From: Pezicula radicicola
Lineage: Eukaryota > Ascomycota > Leotiomycetes > Helotiales > Dermateaceae
NCBI GenBank assembly: GCA_003008705.1
Contig: PDUO01000044.1
Location: 250,004 to 314,003 of the forward strand
Direction of reading: 5' to 3'
DNA length: 64,000 nucleotides
Shown piece after piece: positions 1-12,032 of this stretch. The first letter of the stretch is position 1, and each line of letters begins with the position of its first letter. The position numbers and the translations under genes were made by a program. The notes below the pieces were generated by a model, which did not search any database, was not told where the DNA came from, and saw only the letters and a list, made by a program, of their open reading frames with translations.

Positions 1-49
1 TGCTGCTTCAAATCGGGCTCTGCACTTGATAAAATTCTCTCTTAGGGCA

Positions 50-1324
50 TCAAACTCTCGTTCTGCCTAGCAGTGGTGATTGTTTTGGCATAAAACGTTG
101 ATGTAGGATACAATATACGCCATACATGGCCTTGTTTTTGGAAGTCGAGGGACAACGGGCTTCTGAACAGTCAAGCCCATCGCACAAAGGGCAAAGCCAT
201 TCCATTGCCCTGAAATCAAGTAGATTTAGATATCCCTGGTTAGACACCATTTCGGCATATAATGCCTGGCACCTGTTGAGTTCTCCTTCTAGTAGCGGGT
301 GATACGTCTCGAGGCAAATGTCAATATCAATGAGGTCCATGAACACAAGCTCATCGTGCTCGTGGTATCCGTGGCGCCTTGCCACGGTAGTGAGTTTTTT
401 GACATTTCCGAAGTCTTTCAGAAGCGAAGCTAAACGTTTTTCCAACGAGATAAATGAAGCTTGGCCGTCTTCATGTGTTGATTCCTCACCCACAAATACA
501 GTTAGATTTCCGACTCGCCGCAGGTCACAGTTCATCGACTCTGGTTCAAAGAAAGTGTGAGGGTCAGATTCCGGGCAGGTGGAAGCATCGATATAGAGCT
601 ATCTTTATTGAAATCAAACCAGGTCTCTGGAAAAGCAGTCGTCGATCCAAAAGCTCGCGAATAGAACTTTGTGGCCAACGCGAAAGACTCACGGCACGCG
701 TAGAGCAGCGTTGGGGCTGGACATTGCGACTGAAAGCCGTAGAGAACAGGACTGTAAGCAATACCGTCATAACTAAACGACTTTTTATCAGGAGGAAAGC
801 GGCTATCATCGAAGTGCCAGGCCGGATTGTTTTCTTGGGAAAAGCCATCCTCATCTGCATTCATGTTGTCTATATGCTCATTCGACCAGACTCTCCCACA
901 CGGATATCCCTTCAACCATTTCTGTCGCATCTGAACGATCCGTGGGTCCGGTAGTGCTTCTTGCCATATCATGTCCCGTATTTCGCGTGGCAAATAAATC
1001 ATTGAATCGCGTGAAGGACGTGGCCACAGCAGATTGCCTCTCGATAGGTATAGGTAATACTTCGTGCGCTAGGACCAAGTGGCCATCTCCAGGGGCGAAC
1101 AGGTAAGGCTCTGGTGTTCACTTGAATTCGTAGTTTGTGCGGCGATAGGCAGGTGCCGGTACTCTGAGAGCATTAACGGGTGCTGCACAGTAACCGCAAA
1201 AGTTGGATTTAGTAGGAAGCTCTGCATCGCAATTGAGACAGTGGAATACCGGAGGCCGGTGCAGGTATCTTGGAATGCGTTCAAGGTACTCATCGGCGAG
1301 CGAATAGATTCGATTTAGTGCCAT
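50..1324 (-). pseudogene. 2EXR-domain protein with N-terminal zinc ribbon, frameshifted
   Basis: Read leftwards from an ATG at 1322-1324. The first exon gives a short zinc ribbon (CLNCDAEL then CGYCAAPV). A probable intron (about 1044-1124, donor GTGAAC; exact ends uncertain) leads to a 2EXR/F-box-like segment with LPREIRDMIW near 1000-970, followed by CRESFALATKFY and TWFDF. Near 599-602 the frame breaks: after FNKD the expected LYIDASTCPE continues only in another frame, which then stays open to the stop at 50-52. A one-base deletion explains this and no intron fits. The C-terminal part has a further Cys-rich stretch (CPLCDGLDC). 2EXR proteins are a large fungal family of unknown function. 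It is either a young pseudogene or an assembly error. Confidence 0.6.
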
Positions 1325-1540
1325 TGGAGCGGTGCTGAGGCGATTGGAGCCGTTGTTGGTCTTAGTCGAGGTTGGTCGAGGTATCCTAGCCGAAAGTAAG
1401 ATAGACGTTCACTCTACCTACCCAGCCCCGCATACTCTACCTTTCACACCACATTCCATATCTGCTACAAATACCTTACCTTCCGCACTTTTTGTAAGCC
1501 CCTACTTTAGGTGTTACCATTGCGTATCCCTAAATTCTCC

Positions 1541-2896
1541 ATGTCGCACTCTGCACCTGCTGTCAAGGATGGTTTCTCATACGCCGGCGACTCTCTTTAT
1601 GTGGAAGCCAGCGGTCACAATCGACATCCGCGCGCGAAGCTTCCTGAGCTTCAAGCACTCTTCCGCCCCACAAATGCCACAGGTATCTCAAAAGACCCAC
1701 CGGGCCATTGGTACGAAGCTCAGCTTCTCCATTATGGTCTACCTCCTTCCAAGACCAAAGCCGTTGCGAAAACTAGACTTCTCGATGCAGTGAACAGGGG
1801 TAATCTGGCTGTGCCGACTCACATTCAGAAGCTAGAGACTGAATTGAAAAAGGATTGGACAAAGAGAGAGAGAGAGGCCAGGGCGGAGTTGAAGAAGCAA
1901 GCTACTTCATCAGTGAAGGGTGTAAAGAGGAAAGCAGAATCCGATGGTACGGCTCCAGGACGTGGCAATACAAATGCACCGGGTATGAAGAGAACGAAAT
2001 CCTCACTTTCCACAGAAACAAGCAGCACCCGCAAAATTCAAACGGCCAGGCGAGGAGGCGGAATTTCGCTAAGTCGAGGGGTCGGACGTGGAGCAAGGGC
2101 CGCACACAGTGAGAATGACCGTATTACTTACTCTGCGGACAATGCATACCCGTCGGAGACTAGCAGACCTCGCTCAAAGCAGACAGCAATATATAGTGGT
2201 CCCCCACGGGGTGGTGGTTCTATGGGAATGGGAAATAGTTTAAGGGAAGATTCCGACAATAAAAGCAAGAATACTTTCTCCGCCAACAACTCATTAGTAT
2301 CTGGAAACGGAACGCCACGTCGGAAGCAAACAGCAAGATGTACTGGCCGCGGCGGTCGTAGTTCTATGGCATCGTTGTCTTCTCGCAAACACGAAGAGGA
2401 CCTTGAAGACAGCCCCCCGAGAAGACCTAGCGGCAAGCTAGGTCTTCTGAACGGAACATACGCTATAGAATGTCCAGGGCTTGAGGATTGGGAACAATTT
2501 GATGGCACAGACTTCTCCCTAATCCTGACTTTACAGGGGGACTCCATCTGGGGTGCGTACGACTTTGGTATGTTTAGTGGAATTCTTCGCATACATCAGA
2601 GACCATACGTAGCATCCGAAGACGAGTTTGAGTTCCAGTGGCGAGGCAGAGAAAACAGTGAAGGTGAGATGTCTTGTGCGGACAACCAACATGGATGGAT
2701 TAAATTTTTGAGAGGCGGCAGGATCGAGGGAATGATCACTTGCTATGGGCATGCAGCGTTTACAGGCACAAGGATCAGTGGGCAGCAGACTAGAAGCGAG
2801 CGAGATGCAAGAAGTATGATAGAGGAATGGGATGGGTATAACGAAAGAGAGTATGAGAGGGAGAACCGCGCGAGATGGGGTGGAAGTGGCTGGTGA
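1541..2896 (+). CDS. SAP-like domain protein with basic, low-complexity middle
   Basis: A single-exon protein of 451 aa. The start is the ATG at 1541; the frame is open a little upstream but without an ATG. Residues about 30-85 resemble a SAP-type DNA/RNA-binding helix pair (HWYEAQLLHYGLPPSKTK then KTRLLDAVNRG). A Lys/Arg-rich stretch (KREREARAELKK) and a Ser/Arg/Gly-rich low-complexity region with repeated RRKQTAR and RSKQTAI motifs follow. The last 150 residues form a globular segment rich in Trp and Gly (GTYAIECPGLEDWEQF, IHQRPYVASEDEFEFQW) of a type seen in uncharacterised fungal proteins. A nuclear nucleic-acid-binding role is inferred from the SAP-like part and basic linker only. It is divergent from the 2EXR gene, with about 215 bp between the starts. 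Confidence 0.75.
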   Translation: MSHSAPAVKDGFSYAGDSLYVEASGHNRHPRAKLPELQALFRPTNATGISKDPPGHWYEAQLLHYGLPPSKTKAVAKTRLLDAVNRGNLAVPTHIQKLETELKKDWTKREREARAELKKQATSSVKGVKRKAESDGTAPGRGNTNAPGMKRTKSSLSTETSSTRKIQTARRGGGISLSRGVGRGARAAHSENDRITYSADNAYPSETSRPRSKQTAIYSGPPRGGGSMGMGNSLREDSDNKSKNTFSANNSLVSGNGTPRRKQTARCTGRGGRSSMASLSSRKHEEDLEDSPPRRPSGKLGLLNGTYAIECPGLEDWEQFDGTDFSLILTLQGDSIWGAYDFGMFSGILRIHQRPYVASEDEFEFQWRGRENSEGEMSCADNQHGWIKFLRGGRIEGMITCYGHAAFTGTRISGQQTRSERDARSMIEEWDGYNEREYERENRARWGGSGW

Positions 2897-4137
2897 CCGA
2901 TGACTCTCTTTGCTAAGCCATGTAGTTGGTACAGCGACTGGAGACCTTCGATCTCAATGGAGTGGGTCATCATCGTTCTATCCTTGTGTAGGTGAGTTAT
3001 ATAGGCTTAACTTGAGGTATGTTTCCCAAGCATGTGACTAAATTCCTTAACCTACGATCATGTATGAATGCTTATCCTCTTACTAGCTTAGGAGTATCAT
3101 GAAATTCGCCGGTCAACTACGAGAGTTGTGTTTGTATTGCAAAAATACCTTAGTATGCTTAACGTACTTGTTAAATGTTACCAGATTTGGATAAATGTAA
3201 CCTTGATGCCCATTAATAAGTCTTCTTCTTCTTCGCCACTAGCTCGCGTTGCAACTTACAGATGTTAATGCCATCTGATAACATACTCCTTGCTATCTCT
3301 GGATTTCCGCGGCATTGTCTTGCCAGAGGAACCGCATAATGCCGTTCAGATAGGAGATTCTACGTCAATAATCAGCATGGCTCTAGTACATCAAGTTGAG
3401 TATTCCTGGGGTAGTAGCAATAATATCCCTTGTCCTGATTTTCGAATGTCCAAAGTCGACTGCTTTGCTCGCTTAGAAATGACTCAGTATATTCCCAAGT
3501 CATCGAATTCAAGACTGTAACATGTATTTTTAACATTAAATTTTGCTTCTTGTAAGAATACTATGTTATAGATGTAATCACTTACTGAATTGTGTTGGGG
3601 CGTTCCTTTTATATGTACCGCGAAAGTCCCGATTCAGCTATCGGCTAAAGCTGCCAGATCTAGCAACCATGCTGCACATCATCGTTATCACGGCCAAAGC
3701 CACCTCACCGATACACAAATCCGACGGCTTATCTTGACCTCATAAGCAGCCCGCAATAACACTTTCGCTGGTGGAACCCCGCGTCCTTGCCATTGAACAG
3801 CCGGCTTTATGATAACCATTGGACGATGTTACCTCTTGTATCTTTGTGGGAAACCGCCCACAAGACAGCCTTTACCCCCTGGCTCCGCCCCATGAGCTGA
3901 TGGACAATGATTGGAGGAGATAGAGAACGATATTAGAGAACGTTTTAGGTGGCTTGATGTCACGGAGCATGAAGACCATTATGACAGGCGGCTTATCTTC
4001 GTAACTGCCGCTTCCCTTGCTGCAAGGCGTTCAGCGCGGCGATGGAAGTCCAGTGCCCTTGAGCAGGATGTTCCTCATAAGAGCATCAACATCTCAATGC
4101 GAGCGTCTTCTATACCGTCATCAGTACTTTCTCGATC
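2897..4137. other. Intergenic region, 1.24 kb
   Basis: It holds the 3' flank of the SAP-like gene and the promoter and leader of the downstream permease. Short open frames here lack family resemblance and good start context. No repeat or RNA gene was recognised. Confidence 0.5.
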
Positions 4138-6431
4138 ATGGCTTCACAAAGCGACATCGAAAAGAAGATGGAGAGCAGCCACGAGACTCCAGATACAAAG
4201 ATCGGATTCGTACATCAACTCGATGGCACGGCTATTGACTCCGAGAAAGCTGGCACTTTTCCTGAGATAGATTATGCTGCAGAAAAGAAGCTGTTGAGGA
4301 AGATTGATCTCAATCTTATCACGTTATTCTGTGCTTTGTATCTCATGAGTTTCTTGGGTACGTATCCGAGGCTTACATACGCAACTTCAGACCGTTCGCG
4401 ACATGGAAGGATGGCTGAGCTGACTATTTTATTATAGATAGATCTAATATTGGAAACGCGGTATGGTTTTTTCTCTCCGGGGAATATATTGTATTAGGGA
4501 CTAATTGACTGTCTTGCTATAGAACCTCACGGGCTTCAGCAAAGACTTGAATTTGGTAGGAAACCAATACGGAGCTGCTGTATCCATCGTCTACGCAACA
4601 TATGTAGTTTTCGAGCCAATATGGACCGTCCTTTTAAAGATTGCCACCCCAAAAATTCTCTGTAAGCCACCAGAGCATCTCAACTTCTTCCCAGCCTCAC
4701 ATAGTAGAATTCCAGCTAATACTTACTTCTGCTCAGTGACTGTATCCACTTCAGCATGGGCAGCTTTAACAATTGGTACTGCGTTCGCGAAGAACTTTAA
4801 ACAGCTTGCTGCGATAAGAGTGATCCTTGGTATGGTTGAAGCGGCTATCTTTCCCTGTATAGTCATGTATATTACTATGACCTATAATCGTAATGAGTAC
4901 GCAACACGGACGACATATGTCTTCGCTGCATCTGCTTTATCTGGCGCTTTTGGTAAGTCGAGGTCTGTTTAAAAGTTTTGTTACTGGTGCTAAACACGCT
5001 TTACAGGAGGTCTTCTCGCATACGGTCTAACACAGCTCGAGTCTGGCGGTCTTCATGGCTGGCAATGGATGTAAATATCCCAATTTCCCCTTCCCATAAT
5101 CTTTTCCTTTAACCAAACTCATTAAAATCACAGGTACATCGTCGAAGGAATCATCAGTTTCACCCTGATCCCAATAACCTTCATCTGGATTCCCAATAGT
5201 GTTTCCGAAGCGATCTGGCTCAACAAAGAAGAAAAGGCCTTAATAGCAGTAAGACTCGACCGGAATCGTGCAGTGTATGATTCCAAAGAGGAGTTTTCCT
5301 GGAGCGAGATCTTCAGGACCCTTAAGGATTGGAAGACGTATGTACAGAGTGTTAGTCATTTTGGGATTGATACCACGCTTTATGGCCTTAGTAAGTTTTC
5401 TGAATGCGAGACGAATAGTTTGGGGGTTGAGTGTGGCTAATGGATGTGTTGGATAGCTACGTTCATGCCTAAGATGTTTGTTTCCCTGACATGCTAAGGA
5501 GCTGGTTTTAATTGGCTAATGGACTCATAGTATCGCAGGCCTTGGATTTACAAGCACGGTTGATGCTCAACTTCTCACAGTCCCAGGTATAACCTCATTC
5601 TAGCCAAACAAAAGGACCCCATCTAATCAACTTTCTAGTCTATTTCATGGCTGCGATGTCATATGTCCTTCTCGGCTACCTCTCTGATAAACACAAGAAT
5701 CGATCCACGTACCTCCTTATAGCCTTGTGTAAGCTCAACGCTTCTCTTCCTCGCTAGATCTTCCAATAACTAATCCCTATAATCCCGCAACCAAAACTAT
5801 CAGATACTAACTCCACTCTCACAATCAAGCATCCTGCCTAATCGGCTACATAATCCTCCTTGCCGCGCCACAACCAGGTGTCCGTTACTTCGGTGTCTTC
5901 ATGGTAGCACTAGGACTCTACGCCTCAACATCCCTAAACGTAATTTGGGTAGCCTCAAACCATGCAGGTCATTTCAAGAGGGCTTTTGCAACGGGGATAA
6001 TGCAACTTGTTGGAAGTGAGTCTTCCCTTGTCTTCCCTCATTATCTCTCATGTGTTTTTACCATTGAACTTGGAAGTTGATGCTAATTCATGAATTTAGA
6101 TTCTGCCGGTGCGGCCATTGGATTTATCTTCAAAGCGCAGACGGCTCCAAGGTATTTCGAAGGTTTGTATTTTGCTCTTGGTATGACGATTATGAGTATG
6201 GTTCTTACTATATTTACTGTAAGTCTATCCCCATCCCCACTCATCAATTATTTAAAATCTCCTTTCTGCAGCAAGTATGTAACAGAAATGAAATGAGTGC
6301 TAATTTTTGGCGTATTCTAGACGATTATGTTAAGGAGAGCGAATAAAGAGAAATTACGCTTGGTTGCTGAGGGTGCACCTGAACAGCCGGAATTGGGAGA
6401 TCGGAATCCGCATTTTCTCTATTACGAGTAG
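4138..6431 (+). CDS. MFS permease of the anion:cation symporter (Dal5/TNA1) type
   Basis: A plasma-membrane permease of 499 aa. Exons: 4138-4357, 4438-4460, 4523-4661, 4737-4952, 5007-5070, 5134-5390, 5457-5475, 5531-5586, 5639-5728, 5830-6015, 6100-6218, 6321-6431; all phases close. Family marks are DYAAEKKLLRKIDLNLI before TM1, SFLDRSNIGNA across the first intron, NLTGFSKDLNLVGNQY, GWQWMYIVEGIISF, and the typical ending PELGDRNPHFLYYE. Twelve TM segments are expected and most can be seen. The family takes up allantoate, nicotinate, ureidosuccinate and similar organic anions with protons; the substrate here is unknown. The end was chosen by joining 6218 to 6321, which restores the family C-terminus. 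An alternative acceptor near 6271 would stop at 6346 with an unrelated tail. Confidence 0.9.
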
Positions 6432-7949
6432 ATTGGTTGATGCAAGTTGCTACAATTTTATAACGGGAGACTTGAAGGCACTCTTGTTAGGATTTGTTGG
6501 TAAGCGAGCGAGCGAGCCAGCGGACTCTTTGGAAGTTGCCCTTTGGGAGGAAGCTGATTAGTGAGAGGTTCCCTTATCTCAAATTTGAACACCATTATAT
6601 CATAGACGGTTCTTTCTGTGTTTAACCATGCAAAGTCGCTCCTACTCTTTTTAACTTGCAATGAGTGCTAGGTAGGTTTTGATTTTGTTGTGTTTTTTTT
6701 CTTTCGTCTTGAGTATTATAAACTTGGAGAAGTCTTACCCGTATAATCGTCGTCATTGGATCCCATATGTATAGTGCAGCTTCTCAGACTATGGTGTTGG
6801 TATCTTATCTGTGCCCCTTTAATATCTGAAGTTCCATTCTCGGTGATAGAAATGGAAAAGGATGGAACGGATGAATTAAGCGAGATGGAGAGAGAAAGGG
6901 GGGATGGTCATGTGATTGTAATATGTTAGTTATCACAGATTTCTTTGAGATGAGATGATATAGATTGAAGATTTGCCCTACCTTCTACAACATTCGTGAA
7001 TGTCAATTTTGGGTAGTCTTAATAATGGAAGTACATTTGTGGCACCTGCTTTAAGAAGTGTTAAATTGGGAAAAGTCATGTGGATAGATATGTTTGAGCT
7101 ACTTGATCTCGCTTAGCTAAACCCTCGAACTCTCTTTGCTCCTTCCTGAACACAGAATATAAACAACAGAATAGCTACTCAAAAACTAACCTTCTCAAAA
7201 TTGAAATCGTGATTAATTGTTTTTAAGACAATGAGCTAGCATTTTCGCGCCCATGAATGTAAAGCTTTTAAACATTTTTAAAATAAGGAATCAGGTATTT
7301 ACGTATGTTTAGCTTCTAGAACTTACTATACTTATATGTGACCCATTTTTACAAATCCAAAACGTCCTATTACAAAAATTATCTTATGACATAAGAAGAT
7401 TTGTTGAATCTTTAGAAGAGAGCAAGTCTTGTGCGGTTTTGGTAAGCTAACTAAGCTCAGCCGCTGCTCCTCGCTAAGCCTTCCTCTGTCAGGCGGCTAG
7501 GTAGACTTGGTCTAGAGGTCTGCTAACGGAGTGTAATTGAAGAGCCTCATGAACATCCTTTATAGACAAATCAGGAATTTCTGAAGCAATCACCGATTCA
7601 ATGGCCGCGTGTCCCTCGCCCGTCCCAACAAATCCTCGCAGAGGGTCTGAACACCATGGACACTTGACGATTCTCTAAGCATTTCTAATAAGAAGTCAAG
7701 TATTTTCATGTCTTATGTTTTGATATCTTCAGCCATTGTCTAGGTCTAGAGACAAACACTTTTTTCCCCCGGGTATCTCACTATTGTTAAAGCCTTCTAC
7801 CCAAAAACTCTCGGTTATATGAAGCCTGTGACGTTAGTCCTCACCGGTTGTAACTTTGGCCTCATCATCCAATATCAATTAGCAACGAGCTCTTGCTGAT
7901 TTTGGGGTATTTTGAAGTCTTGGACTGATACTACAGGGCTTCCTCGCAG
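6432..7949. other. Intergenic region, 1.5 kb
   Basis: No gene was recognised. The first 500 bp are the permease 3' flank; 6950-7400 is AT-rich. A GC-richer stretch at about 7430-7680 may be the remnant of a coding sequence but cannot be assigned. Confidence 0.5.
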
Positions 7950-8918
7950 ATGTCGACCACGTACAGAAGAAGGAATGTGCGGCGAATAATCAGGCTAAAA
8001 ACAGAGCTGGAGGAACTTGAGCGCATGATTGATAATGGACGGCTACCTGAAAAGTTAGACTCGGCATGTAAGACTCTCAAAATAATTCCCTGTTCATCTC
8101 AACTTTTGGCCAGATTCCTAGTTTAAGCCTGGGAATATGCGCTTGATCGATAACCACAAGCTCGTTGACAGAGCCCATGAGTTCCGAGCTACCATTGCAG
8201 GTTCCAGCACTGGGGCCGTCGCGAATCTTAGACTTGAGGCCCTTGCTCCAACCTTTTCGTAGGAGTAGCCGTCAATACCGTGCAACTCATCGTTAGCATA
8301 ATCAACTATGAGCGAGCTATAGACGAGATCAAACAGCGTCATATCGAACATATGCTGGGTGGAACAAAGGGATTGTGGAGGCATATCATCGCTGGCTTTT
8401 CTATCAAGACTATCATTATGATACTGACCTTTGGAGTCGCTGACATGATTTCCTTAGTTACTAACACGGATACTCTTCATTATCTGGTGCAATATTATCA
8501 TGGTGCCAACGTTTCACCATCACCAGAGAATCTAAGCCCATATGCGCAACATGCACATAATATCACAGACCAGATAAGACATGATCATCCTCACAGTTTG
8601 GGACTACTTCCACTCCCAGGCTCTAGTGCAGTCAACGACCACATTAGGGGACATTTAGCGGGGCACAATTTGCACCACTTGACTTAGGAACAAATCAATT
8701 CATACATGGCCAGCCATCCCGGGGCGACTCCTGATAGCTTCGCGCCAACGGACTTGTCAAGTATAGCTGAGTTGAAAGAGTTACATGCAGCTAGTATCAG
8801 TGTACTTAGACTTGGAGCAGATGTTGTAGCTTTGGGTCTGGTATCGGAGTTTGTAAATCCAGTCGGAACCGCTCTCGAAATTGCGTCCCAAAAACTTGAT
8901 GAGAAACTGGCGAAGTAG
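7950..8918 (+). pseudogene. Decayed fungal gene of unknown family (two stops, one frameshift)
   Basis: An ATG at 7950 opens a basic coiled-coil-like start (RLKTELEELERMID). An intron at 8068-8113 (GTAAGA...CCAG) leads to exon 2. Exon 2 meets TAG at 8119-8121, then reads RLIDNHKLVDRAHEF on to LRLEALAPTF. There it shifts frame near 8258-8262 and continues as VGVAVNTVQLIVSIINYE with a hydrophobic stretch (IIAGFSIKTIIMILTFGVAD). A second TAG at 8685-8687 interrupts HHLT-EQINSYMASHPGA before an open end at 8918. Both stops sit where CAG (Gln) would fit, that is C-to-T changes in CpA context as RIP makes. The family is not recognised; two hydrophobic segments suggest membrane association. Confidence 0.6.
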
Positions 8919-9480
8919 GCTTCAGCACTGGACTTCTACAACTTTATGTGGCTTTGCTTCACTACGTACACTCTGTTTTCGGGCGGGGGTCTCTTTGGTT
9001 ATTTTGGAATATTTTGATATCTGTAATGAAATAGATTGGCTATTTGCGAAGAGGAGGTAACTTAAGACGGGCCTACATTTGAAACAAACAGAAAGCCGCT
9101 TGCTTTTCTTCAATTTTGTTAAACAGCCAGATTAATTTTTATTTTTTGCACTTCGAGCGATAGATTTATAACACACCAGATTGAATAAATACCATTACAA
9201 ATACCTAGTGACTGAGACCTTAACAATTGTGCTATTGCTATTGCATCGCTTATAATAATGCATACTCGTATAACCCGTCTCGCTAAGAAGAATATGTGGA
9301 GTAAGTTAGCGTGACTTAATTTACCCCGCAATTATTTGAAGCTTCTTTTGACATTCTCGTTATTTTCAAGGGAACGGGAGGCCTCTAATCAGTGGGAATT
9401 AGGCTGAGGTATCGTACGCCATATCACAGTCCCCTGTACAGCTGTATACTATCTCCAGACATCGGCCGTCAGATACGCCA
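8919..9480. other. Intergenic region, 0.56 kb
   Basis: This is the AT-rich promoter region of the Zn2Cys6 regulator that starts at 9481. No motif stood out. Confidence 0.5.
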
Positions 9481-11737
9481 ATGCCAGGAGATGAGTTGAG
9501 CCAATCTTCCCCGAGAAAACGACGACGGCTCATTGTGGGGTGGTAGGTAGTCTTCTCTGTGCATTTATAACAGAATAGTCGCTGATGCATGTTACTCTTG
9601 TAGTCAACGTTGTCGCAGTACGTACCATCTCAAGAAGATCTTCCTCCTCGATCCTGTTGGGTCATGATTGCTAAAAGCTTTGAAACTTCTAGCTCGTCAT
9701 TTGAAGTGTAAGTAAGATAAAGGCTTGAGTAAATATTAAATTGACTGACAAGAAGACAGGTGATACAACTCTGCCTTCTTGTGCTCGGTGTGTCGAAGCT
9801 GAGACAGAATGTGTTCGAGGTATCAATGTTAGGTTCAAAGACTTGAGCGGCTCGGGGGCAGATCCGAGCCTTGTGTTCTTGAAAGAACAGCCATGGATTC
9901 AGCCAACTGATGAGAGTAAGTACCAATTTAATCATAAAATTTCTGGTCTAATGGCTCTGCGAATAGTTCGATACTATGACGAGACAGCAGAGATTATGAG
10001 CATGCATGATTCTAGTTGTCAGCTCAATGACGGAACAGCAACCACATTTGATGACGTCGAGAAACATGGAGCTCACCAAGTTGTCCCGGAAAGTCCAGCA
10101 AACTCAGTATCACAGCCGGATAGTATATTTCCTAACTATGCAGCAAGCGATCTAGAAATTATAAGGCCCGATAGGATGACAGCCAACCAAGCAGCAGACG
10201 ATCTAGAAAGTCTTGGGATTGATAGAACGCCAAATTCTGATAAATTGTTCTTCACTTCGCAGACGACACCCCAATCCTCAGTTGGTGTGGATTTGTTTGC
10301 ATCTCCTGAACACCTCGATGTATGCCACGGCTTTGAATATGCTTCAAACAAGAACCGACCTCAATTCGCTCAATTGAGCCATAGAGAAGCCTTTTTGATG
10401 CGAAATTATATCGAAAACATGGCCTTATGGGTATGGTACATGTGGAAGATATCCAGAGTCAATTTTGCTAATTAATTCTTTCCAGGCTGATGTGTCAGAT
10501 TTACAACGACATTTTGAGGTCGCAGTCCCAAGACGAGCGCTCCAGCACTCAGTATTGCGTCTTGCTATATTCGCCTTTTCTGCCAGACATGTCAATCGGA
10601 AATCAGGTGATAGCGAAACAGAAGCTTTGCAGTATCATAATGAATGTTTGCAGCTTCTCATACCTACTGTCTCGGAAGCAGATGATTCGATGAACGAAGA
10701 CATTCTTGCTGCAATTGCAATCTTACGACAGTATGAAGAGATGGACAGTGAGAAAACCCCGTGGAAGTCTCATTTCAGGCTAACCGTATGTTAGCGTATG
10801 ATAATCGATGCCACTTGATTGGAACCACAAGAATCTTGAATTCTATATCAACATTCGGAAGTTCGGGCGGACTCGGTGAGGCTGTTGCTTGGTTATGTCT
10901 GCGGCAAGATATTTACGTCTCACTCGTTTCACAGCAGCCATTACGAACACATTTAGAAAATTACCGTGCATCGCAAACAATGCAAAGAAAAGACGATCAA
11001 TCATGGGCGAATGAAATTGTCTACTTATTAGCAAAAATCTTGACTTGCGCTTTCGTCCCAGATCAGACAAGCTGTAAAGCGAGCTTGGAACAGATGAATG
11101 AGGAGATTGAGCTTTGGAATATGAGCAAGCCTGGTACGTTCGAGCCGATCAAATTCGTTGCTCGAAACCGGGAGTTGAGTAATCCTTTCCCAGAAATCTG
11201 GTTGTTATCAGCATTCCATGGTACGTTCAGGCACCTGCTTTTGTATATTCTTGACTTTGTCTGATATCGAAATAGTCGTTGCGTTACAATACTACCACAT
11301 TGCAAAACTTGTGCTCGCTGTTTCGACTCGCCGACCTCAGTCATCAGGGTACGAGAACCTTCGCCAGGGTAGGAAAATTGAGGTCAGTAGCAGGAGTAAA
11401 TTGGAAAGATCTAGCTTACTGAACTTTGAATCTTAGAAAGCCGTACGAAATCATTTATTAGTTATAATTGGGCTGGCTGCATCTAATAAAAGAACTGCCG
11501 AAAATACACTTTTCACTGCACGCCATGCTTTATCCGTCTGTACGTTGTAGATCCCAATTACCCTAAAAGCACCCCTGATCTTTTTATTTTGTAGGGGGCG
11601 GTGTTTTACGAGATACGTTTGAGCAAGATGGTGCAGTATCATTCTTACTCGATATGGAGACAATAACCGGTTGGAGAGCAGCCCCGCTGATTCAAAGCTT
11701 GAGGGAGCAGTGGGATGAAGATGGTGGTGCTGATTAG
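9481..11737 (+). CDS. Zn2Cys6 transcription factor with Fungal_trans_2 domain
   Basis: A nuclear regulator of 583 aa. Exons: 9481-9542, 9604-9617, 9693-9707, 9760-9915, 9967-10430, 10486-10747, 10795-11220, 11276-11382, 11437-11539, 11595-11737; every phase closes. The zinc cluster (residues about 21-46) appears only after splicing two microexons of 14 and 15 nt. It then reads C-X2-C-X6-C-X6-C-X2-C-X6-C (CQRCRTRHLKCD then LPSCARCVEAETEC), preceded by the basic run RKRRR. The C-terminal part is a full Fungal_trans_2 domain: DVSDLQRHFEVAVPRRAL, FSARHVNRKSG, EALQYHNECLQLLIP, AIAILRQYEEMD, STFGSSGGLGEAVAWL, LRQDIYVSLVSQQPLR, SWANEIVYLLAK. It lies beside the Gfo/Idh dehydrogenase and inositol-type permease and could regulate them, but nothing shows this directly. 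Confidence 0.9.
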
Positions 11738-12032
11738 GTAGGTAACTTCGATGGTTGTATACATTAGTCTTTCCGTTGAAGAAGTGAAGTGCGTCGCTAT
11801 CCACCATTCACAGAAGTCGCACTGTACTTAGGATTGGATTGATGATTTAAAGTCTAACAAAAAAGAACTTCTATACTGTCCAGAAAATTGATGCAACTAT
11901 GACATGCATCACCGTATCTCATCATCAGACACATAAAGACTGCTTTGTAGCCAAGCAAGTAATTGAAGCCAAAACGTAACCAAGTAACCCACTCCAACAG
12001 TTTTCCATTTCTTGTTCTACCGAACGAAATAT

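Noticed and set aside
305..313. CGTCTCGAG inside the 2EXR gene as another regulon site
   Set aside because: It lies in coding sequence, far from any start, and lacks the outer bases of the motif.
1511..1540. Upstream GTG start of the SAP-like protein
   Set aside because: No ATG; a fungal nuclear gene should start at the ATG at 1541.
6077..6346. Alternative 3' end of the permease stopping at 6346
   Set aside because: It gives an unrelated tail; joining 6218 to 6321 restores the family ending PELGDRNPHF and an in-phase stop at 6431.
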